64,000 bases of DNA, taken from Lingula anatina. Taxonomy: Eukaryota; Brachiopoda; Lingulata; Lingulida; Lingulidae. Shown in pieces: positions 21,596 to 33,400 of the stretch. Positions within the stretch are counted from its first letter, which is position 1. The number at the start of each line of letters is the position of its first letter. The notes below the pieces were generated by a model. That model was not told where the DNA came from. It saw only the letters and a program-made list of their open reading frames with translations, and did not search any database. The position numbers and the translations under genes were made by a program. The stretch lies in assembly GCF_001039355.2 (NCBI RefSeq), contig NW_019775433.1:13682-77681 (forward strand). The letters run 5' to 3'.

Positions 21596-24500
21596 TCATC
21601 CGTAACAAGTGAGAGGCCCAACAGTATGATATCCTTCTTCTCCTCCTCCAGTGTCTCCAAATTTAATCATGGATATCGGCAGATAACTTGACTCTGTGAT
21701 GTATCCTTCGTCTGACCGCCAAACGTTGTCATTTTTGTCGCAGTTGCATTCTGTAGAAAAAAAACAACATGACGTAATAAAGAACATCTTATGGACACCA
21801 GATACTGCACGTTAAACACATTTATAAATGGCCAGGGGCAGATTTTGGCCGTCTTCTGGGTCTTCCGGAAGACGGTCAGATTTTTAAGTTTACATTGACG
21901 GGTATCTAATGTTTTCTGTCGGAAGACGGTCAAAAATGGAGGATGGATTAACGAAGATAACTTAGAAGACTGTCAGAAAACAACCCTGGATCCGCCCCTG
22001 AAATGTTTCTAATAATGCGTGAATCCGAGGCGTAAATTCGGATGCATCATCGAGATAGATAATAAAAAATAATATGGGTATGGTTGTGGCAGTGTAGAAG
22101 CTCAAAACGTTGCACAAAGGAGTCAAAAAAGTAGGCCTAGATCTTTTACCCTTTTTTCAAATTTGAACTGCGTCTTTCTACATGTGCTTGTACCATTAAG
22201 AGGGACGGAAGTTGGGGTCGTTTGAATGATAAATAAACTGCAGAATTAAACAAAAGGAAATCACAAAGACAGAAATCTTAAAACATAGCATAGCAGATTT
22301 CTTTTAAGCTATATTATGACCTGAAAAAACTACAATCGACAGACAGATAATGTTTTTTTTTTCACATAGGGAGTAGGTAACTACACATACCCTTAGAAGA
22401 GTCTGCACATGATCCATCTTGTGCGCATGCGCAGTTGATAGAGGTACCGTCTGGATCGCCTCCGCCCCAAAATGGCGCTTTCTGTCCATGTCGATCGTAC
22501 CAGCCACCGTAGCCGTTTATGAGCGAATGGTAGCATTCGTATTTTATAAACTGTGAGCAGCTTGTACCGACGTAATCCACGTATGCCGCCACTTGGTCAA
22601 CACTCGCTGTAGGAACGAAAAGACACAATTGAAAACCTTGCTGAAAATTGGCACTTAATTTTTAGTGTTTCTGGTGATAAAAAAGTAACTGTTTGTACCC
22701 CATTCCATATCCTGAGTACGAAATCGAAATTTTTTTATTTAGATCACTGGATTTTTCTTTTAATGTTTTGTTTAAAATGAACAAGCTGCATATCAATTCG
22801 GTCATTTTGTTAAAAAAGTAAACTGCTCAAATTTATATGTACAGAAATATCCTTTAGGGTCCTTCGAGATGTCCTATAGCAAACTGGAACAAAATCCTAT
22901 GGGTCACATATTCTAGATTAGAATCCTATAGGAATTCCTACACTGTAGGAGAATCCCAAACAGATCTGTAGGATTCACATAGAGTCCCACTGGGCGTCCG
23001 ACAGGAAATTTTCGAAAGAGTACCAACCTTCAACGATTTTGTAAACTTCACTGGCCATTCCTCCTCCCTCCCCGTCACTGTTACAGGCACCTGAAGGTCC
23101 GTATTTATCATAGGTGTCGCCAGCAGTAGCAGTAGAAGCACACCAGCCGCCAGCCTGGACAGCAAAATATGTGTAGCCACGAGATTTGGCCGCTAGGTAA
23201 CATTTGTAAATTGGGTTGCTTCTTGTACTGTAAGCGCCATCAAGATTTGAGTCCGAACCTTCCAGCGTGGCAATGGCTCTAGGGTTAGAATCTGTCCAGC
23301 ACCCAATGCTGTGGTAATCTGTAGAAGAATTGGGGGCGTCTCGATAGTCCGAAGGTTCATTGGTCCGAAGGTTCATTGGTCCGAAAAACGGTAACATTTT
23401 CATCGGTTTTTTAATCAAGGGTTCATTGGTCCGAAGGTTCTGTAGTGAACATTCGGACCAATGAACCTTCGGACTATTGAACCTTCGGACTATCGCTACG
23501 GCCCCGAAGAATTAACAAAAAACTCATGAAAACGCTTTCACTTTCTTGCAAAGTATGTTTACTAAGTATTTTATGTTTGTATAGTGAAAGGTTTTCTGAT
23601 ATCCGACTCTTATTATGCAGTGGGTGATGCCACGAAAGCTTGCTATCCTCTGAAGTTTGTGTAATGGGTGGTTAAACTGAATATAATTGTCCAATTAAGA
23701 TGTGGCTTGTGGAACATGTACACACATATAGGCTACCTTGATTACTCACTTTTGTACGCCAACGATTTCGAGTACGAGTAAGCACCATCATGGCCGTTGA
23801 CGTGTGTCCTGTCTTCATAATCATGGTGAAAGGTCACAGTGGGTGGTGTAGTTGACATATCACAATACACCTCGAAAGCGGCTACACCTCCACCGCCATC
23901 TGGGTCAACCCAATAGACGCCGCTAGTGCTGTTGAATCGTTTCCATTCTGTGCAAGAGGGCAAGGCTGAAGAACAGAACGTTTTACATAGTAAATGAAAT
24001 AAATCGGAGGCAGAGAAACAGACAGCATCTTTATTCTAAATTTTACATCAAAGCGACCGTTGCAAAAACAGCACTTATATGCACTTACATTCTTTAGTTT
24101 TGCATATAATCCTTGGATAAGTAGTGACTAGAACACGACTCAGAATGACTGGAAATGAGTTTAAGACGACCGAAATCAAAATAAACCCCGTCAACTGCGA
24201 GCTTAATTTGTTATTTTGGGTGATTACCGCAATTAAAAACCGTATACATGTCGCTCACAAAAAACTTTTATTGTAGTCATGCGGAATAATACTGATAAAA
24301 ATAAATACACAAATATTTTGACAACTCATGACAAAACATAACGCAGCGTTCTTCTATTTTTTTTTCAAAATAACCACATTGTTTCAGGTCCCTTTTCTAA
24401 AATAACCGCAAACATTGCTTTATGTCGTTATCCATCTAACTTTTATGACATCTGCCTCATTTTTTAATGAAAAAAATATGTAACATGCAAAGTAGAGAGT

Positions 24501-27500
24501 AGATGACAGCTAAACTATTTGGCTATAACTTACCTGGTTCACACTCTAATGGACCAACAGTGTAATAGGCAGATTCTGCGGAACCCCCAGTGTCACCAGA
24601 GAGGAATTTCTTTATGGGTAGTAAGGACTTGTCAGTAAAATACCCCTCATCTATTCTCCACACGTTGTCGTTCTTGTTACAGTTACAATCACTTCTGCCA
24701 TCTATCGGAAATAATACGGTTGATGTTACGTTCTGAGTAATAATTAAATGATTCAAAACAGAACGCAATATAAAATACTTATCTATCTTTATAACTGTCA
24801 GTTAAATACCCGTTAACTTTGTTAGGAAAATAAGCCGAAGGTCTTAAGTAAAAAGAAATACGAACAAGACAAAGAATAATGATTACTTACCAACACAGGT
24901 TCCTGCAATTCCACATGAACATTTATTGACACTATTACCTCCGGCCCAATAAGGGATTGCATTGCCACCTATGAGAATAAAAGGTGGTATTACACATGCT
25001 ATCTTAAGGAAATGGCATTGCAATGCCTATTTAAAAATAGACAAAAAAATAGACTAAAAAGCAAGTTTATAAAGTCCAGTTTTAGTGAAAATATATCTAT
25101 TTGCTACATGTTTTTTTTTTGCCTTCGTCTCTTTTTCGTCCCCCTTTCTCTCACTCTCTCTCTCCTTCTTCCCCTTTCTCCCTCTCTCTTTCTCTCTCTC
25201 TCGCTTTCTGCTTACTTCTATCTTTGACGAAGTTGCAGGAACCTCCCAGACCGGACACTCCTTTACACCGGAACTTGGCATACTGGGAGCAGGTGGCCAC
25301 GGTGTCTACAAACGGCGCCATGTGACTGGAGAGCGTGATGCCGTGATAGGTTAACGATTGTTTCCAACTTCCGCAAGATTCGTGCCCCTATAACAATATG
25401 TGCTCTTAGAAAACGGAATTCAAGCAATACTGAAATTATATAAGGCTACCTAACTGTTTTGACAAAGGATGGCTGCCTCTGCAATAGTGACAACATTGAC
25501 CCATACCCATGGGAAGACAGTTGCTTTCATCAAACGTCATCAATCCTGCATCACCTATTATGACAAGACTTAAACACGGTTAAAGCTATATTTAAGTATA
25601 ATATGCCTTTGGAATGCCACAAAGTGATATTTGGTATGTCAAAATATCCTGCAAATCCACTCCTCTTTTTAATTTATACCCCGTTCAAATAAATGGTTAC
25701 ATGTAACTGGTGCTGATACAATGTATTTCTTTAACGCCAGACATTTATAACTGCCCTATATAAGCAAAATATCAGATTTGCTGCAGTATGGCTGCAAATC
25801 AGCAGCAATGAAATTTTTCTTATAATATTCCGAAAACTCGTTACCGCCAACGTTTGGTTTGTAGCAGTAGTACTGCAATATTGCTGCAATCGTTTCATTT
25901 AGCTAAGTAGAAATGTTGTAACATGCTCACAGATTTTGATGTTCACCGATTGGTCGAGAGGCAGTCAAAGCCGATTTATAATTAGATATGCCTATTTCGT
26001 CGTATCAAAGTACTTACTGAGATTTGACTGGACTCGGTGTCATCTCTACTGTGGTGTATAATTGTCTTCCCAGGTGGCGATGAAGTCATGTTACACTCTA
26101 CCATGAAAGGCCCAACACCATAGTTGGCTCCGTCAGGGTCGATTTCAAAGTAGCCGCTGTACCGAAATCCATACTTGTAATATTCGTAGCAGGAGCTCAA
26201 AATGGCTGGAAAATCGTAACTCGTAAGTTTCATATATTTTGTAATGAATGTACACGTCATGCATTTTTCTGAAGTTCTAAAACATAGAGTTAATAAATTT
26301 AAACTTTCGTTAAAAGGACAGATATTAGAACGAAGTCGCCATATGCATAAGGAGTGACTTACATGAGGCATGAGGACGATAGAAGTATTGGGCCACATTT
26401 TGAAGGAAATCACGATAAAAGCGTTCATGGACAGAGGTAGGCCTACATGTAACTCCTTTGTGGTACCTCGAGTAAAAATAATTTTCAAAAACAATTTTAA
26501 AAATATTAATACATTTACAAGATATTTACATATAAGATGGGTGTCAAACCTTTCCATCATAAACATGTACTCACATACACATTTGTGAGTTATCCACAAG
26601 TATTTCCCTTGTCCCCCGCAAGGATCACCAAACACTCCATTACTTGAACTGACTGTACAGCTAGTACGCTGCTGACACAGGTTCTTGACGGCTTTTATAG
26701 TAGCTCTCTGATCTGCCCTGCAACCAATACTCTCCACTCCGTAGAACGCATCCAGAATGTCTATCCAGGTCCCAGTAGGACAGGACAGAGAGACAGAGCT
26801 GCCCTCATCGTACTGGCTGGTATTTGTATATCCTACAGTTGAAAAGGATAAAAACAGTGGTCAAATTATGCAACAGTTTGAATTTATTCACCATCACAAT
26901 TGGTTTTACAGCTCAAATAATGCATTGACCAAACATGTACATGGTGCCTGGTTTTTGCTTATAATTACACATACTAGCTACAGTATTTTGTACCAATACT
27001 TAAAACAATATATATTAAAGACCTAAACTGGATTGACCACGCTCTAACGGTACCTTCATCGTAGCCATACACCTCGAAGCTCGAGCTCACGTGACTATTC
27101 CACTCTAGGGGGTTGAAACGTATGGAGCGCCCTCTGGCGGCGGGTCTCAGGTAATTGTATCTAGTCGTAGAAGCATCCCAATTTCCTGGAAATTTCTGAA
27201 ATAGTAGACTCAAAATATTAGTGTTTAATAATCCTTAAGAAGTAGTGCATCATCTTATACTGTTAGCATACAGGGCCTAAGCACACGTAAACGATCTAAG
27301 TGGACTTTTTATTTGGAATTTCACGGACGTTTATGTTGTTGGATATCTAAAATGCTTTTTCCATAATTAACAAACGGTCCATTCTGTATAAACGCTATAG
27401 TCTTACTGTACACGTTCCATCGGCTTTGGAATAGCATTCAAAATTGGACCCGTCGTCGGAGAAGAGGAGCGTGTATCTTTTCACATATTGCGTGTGGGAT

Positions 27501-30408
27501 GAACGTCCCTGAAATGATATTTATCGTGTGAAAGAAGAATCTGAAAGACGTGTTAAGGTAAAGATGATATGTTCTCTCTTGACAGAAGCCATGAAACCAA
27601 GGTATATGTAAAAGTTGAGCACAAAGTTCATGTGTGATGAATAATAACCGTATCATACCCCTTGTGACTTTCAGTTCGTTACGTGTATAAACCGCCTCTC
27701 CTTTTCACATGAAGTGTGTGAAAAATAAAACTTTTAAGTTTTTAGAGATTTTAAAAGATTTTTAAGTTTTTAAAGATTAAAATCTCTACAGGTAATCAAT
27801 ATATGCTTATAATTTTATTGCCAAAAAGAAGCATCAAGAGGCAGAATATTACAAATGAGTTATCTTGAAAACAATAGACTATCTATTACAAACAGATTCC
27901 TGTAGGGGTATTCTGTGAACACAACACACCACTGTTGCCACTTTGGTAATGGTCATATTCCTTCCAAAATCAATTTGGTACCACTGGGTGGCGCTGTTGC
28001 CGCCGGCACACCAAGAGGGGCTGCTTCCCATCCTGCCGCCATTAAGAGCGCAACTGCCGTGTGTTGAAGATGCAGAGAGAGAGGAAGTGGGTATGACGTT
28101 ACTTTGCATCCCTAGAGGTCGCTCGCGTCCTGGCACAGAAAAAAAATTAGTAATACAAACTACATGCAAACTATGCTGCTTGTCATTTTGCAAGAAAAAT
28201 AAAATAAAGATAAGCAAAGTTTAATTTAAAACTGTTTGTGGTCAATCTTCATTATAGTTCCATTCACTAGTTACTTTACTTCTAAAAAAAGGGCATAGCA
28301 TTCTCTTATCAATTGAGATGGGGTTTATGAATGAACGTCATTCATAATACAATCCACCACTTTAGATCTCTTTCATCTTTTATCATCAGTATGGTATACA
28401 GAATAAACTGCATTACTTGCGCCATGAACTATTCTCTTAACAGCTATGTACAAACTGCAATCCGATTTAAATATTTATGTGAATTTCTATGTGATACATT
28501 AGCATTTAAATCTCACCTTCCACCCAGGAGGTACAGACCAATGGCCCAAGTGTTTCAAAACCCATTTCATCACCGCCATCAATATCGTTAATTCTGGTCT
28601 GCACAATGGGAAGAATATTCTTTTCCTGAAGGTACCCAGAATCATTCCTCCATACGGCATCGTTCTGTGCACAGCTGCAATCGCCTGATGTAAAAACAAT
28701 GATCTTAGTTTATTTTTTTAAAACCGTTTTGCTGATGGCGTCTTGCAAATCAGCGTTTCTCGGGTCAACACTGCTACTTTGGTTACTCTACTATTTGGGC
28801 TGGTATCAGCAAAAAGCTATCGGGAAATAAGAGTTTATACTAAAACTATATGATGCAGAGACTATTTTCAATAACTCTATAATTAGATTTTATCACTTAT
28901 AACGAATTACACCAATTGTCAATGGGCATTAATTAACAAAACAGCCAAACATCGGTTTAAAAGAGATCATCAAAAATATGCCACGGGAACATGTCCAATT
29001 TTTTTTTCTGCAGCGTTCATGTAGTTTCCCTTCGAACCTATTGCTGTAACACCCAATTAGGATTATTGAGTAATGGTCAAAAATACGCTTCCAATTACTT
29101 CTACAACTAAAAAGGACACCTTATAACAATGACTAGCCCACCTATTTTTAATATATTGATAACAAAGTCCCTTCGTATATGCCAGATACGATAAAGTGAT
29201 ATATACGAAAAAACAACAGGACATATAGTTTAAAAAGTTGTCCTTCTTTATGTACACTTACTTCTTCCGTTTTCACAGGCGGAATATTTCCCACACAGAC
29301 ACCTGGAGACAGGGGATCCTCCAGGGAAGTAAGCACCCCAATACCTGTATACTCCAGTACGATCACTATGATCAGTGTTTGAACCAGGGTCTACAACAGT
29401 AATTTATCGTTATTGCTATCATATTTGATGCTAGTATAACGAAATGACACGTTGATTTTAATTCATATATACTCACTGTTTAAATATTAAATAATATTTG
29501 CATGGTTATTGCAAATTTTACAACATTGTTGTTCGAAAAACGGACATGATGAAAATACACCACAATAAATTAATGTGACAAATGGGCTCTATCGTACTCC
29601 CTAATCCGTGACACTCTATTTGTCTGTATTGGTGACAGTGGCCGGACATATTCAATAAGGCAGTCATTTGGTCCATAGAAGCAGTAGAATACGCCAGATC
29701 TCTGTAAGTATAGCCTCCCTGACCAGGCCCAAGTTGACTGCTTCGACCTTCTATATCATGGTGGACAATGGTCAATGGGGGGTCAAAGGTCATCTCACAT
29801 TCCACCTGAAAGGGGTCCATTCCACCAGGACCGTCTACATCGATATCATGGCTCCCACTACTTAAGCCCTCTTCCTTCAGTATGTCGCAAGTATAGGCTC
29901 CTGTAAAATTCTCGATTACTGAACATTTGGAAGAAACTGTAGCGAGGAAAATGTATTGTTATGGCATGAACAGTTTAGCTTCCCTTCATTTTTTCCTAAT
30001 TTACGAAAAGAGTACCATAAAGACATGAAATAATAAAATTTTTATAAAAAAATTCACACAAGAAGTAAAATTTGTTTCTACCTCTGCTATGAGTGGTGGC
30101 TGTCCTCGATATGTTCCTGCTCCTGACACCTACAGGTCTGTCGTTCACGGCGGTCAGTCGTAAGGTATAGCTTGCCCCTTCTTGTAACCCAGTGATGAGG
30201 TTAGTCGTGGTCTGAAGGTATCCAGGGTCCTCCAAGCTCAGCACGGTGGTATTGGTGACGTCAGCAGCACTCTGGGGCGTTACCTCTAAAGTGAAGGTTT
30301 GAGCGAACCCGCCATTGAAGCCGGACATCCACGTGATTTCTAGAGACGTAGATTGGCTTTCGTTCACGTAGACAAAACTCGGATATTGTGGAGGTCCTAG
30401 AACAAAAA

Positions 30409-30440
<32 letters not shown>

Positions 30441-33400
30441 AAAAAAAATCACTATTTACCACAGAATGATCAAGATATTGTTTGGCTATAGCTCTCCTAT
30501 TCAGCAGAACCCAATATCCTTTTTATTTTGTCAAGTAATCTTTAAATTCAATCAAAATTCAATCTACAATGTACTCAGTTACAACAATGGTTATACGTTT
30601 TTACCTTTTCTTGTCAGACAGATATGTTACGTTTATTGAGGAACCTGACATTGAATTAAAAGAAAAACGCCTTAAATAACATAAGTCCATCTAGGTATTG
30701 ATTCTTCATCCAAGCAAACACAGAACGGTATTACTATTTTATCATAACGTTTATATAACCGAAAAAAGGCAACAAAGCTGTCAAATGTACTGACAAAAAA
30801 TCGAAAAAAAATAATGCACAAAATAGCTAACTGTCAATTCTGATGCAAAAATTCATTATGATTATCAGCAAAGCCAACATTAAATTCTAATTATGCAAAA
30901 TGTGTAACTAACAAATGGCTTCAGGTCCAATGAAGTTCAAGTTCGTACTTTGAATATTCCGGAAATTGAAAATTTCATACTTCCAAGAAAAAATAACAAC
31001 CCAGTCAAGCTGGTTTTCCAATTTGATCTGTATGTTAATCCTATGAACCATTCTTTTAAATTACAAAATAATATGTAACACGGTCAGTTTTCCATTCATA
31101 ATATTTGTGGTGGCAGTGAACACGGTAGTTTTTTTTTTTTTTTTTACAATTTTGATGCAATATGATTAACGGCATAATCAGCACCAATTTTCAATTACCT
31201 ACTATACATAACACTGACGTCCAGAAAATGTAAGTACCATTTGGTTTTATGCCTGTTGGAGTCCCATAAATAAATGCCAATATATGATAAATAAAAAATT
31301 CACAAAGAACTGAAAGCAACCACACTAGTTTTCAACCCAAGCTACACTTCAGTCCCATAAATCTTTTCAGTAGGTTTGAGAAGAGCAAGTGACATGGTTT
31401 TCCTTAAATCGTCACTATGGAGGTAGGGCCAAAGCACGGATTTCTTAAGTTTTGATGCAATATTAAATAATGCTTTTAAGTTAAAACTGTTTTACTGTTA
31501 AAACGGTATAATGACCATCAATTTATAATAACATAATAAAAGCATTACGGATATTCAGAAAATGTGGCATGCAAAGGTCTTCACAGGAGTTGAAAGTCAC
31601 ACCTTGAAAATGTCAATATTTTATCAACAATGTTGTTGAGATGCAAAAATGTCAAAAGAATACTTTGACGTATCTAATTAGTCAATAATGAGACTGTTAA
31701 CATGTCTTAGAATTAAATCTGAAAAAAAAAGCCACTCATATACAAAAAAAAGGCATAACTTCATCAAAACTGAACTAATCAAGCTGATTTTCGAAGTTGA
31801 CCTGTATTTTATTAAAATTGTTCACTACTGTGAATTTCAAGACAACAGGCCAATCGGTTTTCCTTGACATGTGTTATCAGTGTTGCATATACGCCCAAAA
31901 AAGAGTAAAAACAGCATAACTTCGGAAAAATGGCCCGATCATGCTGATTTTCGAACTCAACCTATATTTTATGAATATTCTTCATTTCTGTAAGTTTCAA
32001 GCCAAAAGGTAAAATGGTTTTCCACTTATCGTGTTATCGGTAAAAATGCACGGCGACAGCGACGGCGGCGACGACAGATGCAGATGACGGCTATAAGTGC
32101 TGATACATCTGTGTCTGTACATAAAAAGAACACACCATTATTAATATATTTATCAGAATTTAAATTTTTAAATAATTATTACAATTGTTATTAAAATAAT
32201 TCTTTAAAGACAGTAATCAGTCATGCCAATAAACGTTAAAACCTTTTCTCAAACATTTTATATAATAAATGAAAAGAATTAACCCTGAATAAGAAAGATT
32301 TAAAGAATTTAAGGTACTTAAGACAAAAAAAATTGTAAAATTTTTTGGTTTTATTTCTTTACGTGCAAGTTTAAAACTCTTACTTTCAAAATAACAAATT
32401 ATATATCATGCACAACCACAACAGTGTTCACTCAAATAAATATATGTACCTACCACAATTAAAGTCCATAAACAAATAATAATATAGTACAAATATAAAA
32501 TAATTTAGGAAATACTTTTAATAAATTTGAAAATGATACTGTGCAATAATCATGTTAACTGAAAGTAACAAGATCTTTTAACGTTTCATTTTTACAGGAT
32601 ATGAATTGCGAAAGAAACCATGAACTTTTTATTAATGGGCCTGGTGACTTCAATATTTCTAAAACTAATAAAAAGTAGAGTGACAGATAACACTGCAAAA
32701 TAAACATGTGATACGCTGCATTGGTCTAATCTACTGATCTAAATGTAAGCCCTGATCTAAATGTAAAACCATAATAAATAATTCAGAAGTATTCAATAAA
32801 GCATGACGTTTGAAATAAATGATGCTTTTAGAGCTACGTGTTTCACTTTACTGATGTATTGTAAGCCACTACCATCCCATAAATAATTCAGAAGTATTCA
32901 CTAAAGCAGGACGTTTGAAATAAATGATGCTTTTAGAGCTACATGTTTCACACTACTGATGTATTGTAAGCCATTACCATCCCAAAAACAATTCAAAAGT
33001 ATTCACCAAAGCATGGTGTTTGAAATGAATAATGGTGCTTTTAGATTAGAATGTATTATTTTGATAAATGGCACTTTTCCTACCAAAATAAAGAGCTGTT
33101 ATCCCTTTTAATATGATCTGTCATCAGTTTCTGAAACTTTATGCTGAAAGGTGTGTTTATATATATATATAATTTAACAGCCATCATAACATCAAAGAGT
33201 TAAAATGAAATGCGTAAGATTGTTTTGAGTTGAAAAACATAAACATGTATTACAAAATTTGATTGAAAAAGGAATGTGCAGATTAGCAAAATACAGAAAA
33301 TGCAGTTATTAATCTATAGCATTACATCTATAGCAATGTTGGCCAATCACAAAATAAGTTTGTAAATTTATTTGCAATATTAAACAACATTTACCGGCAT

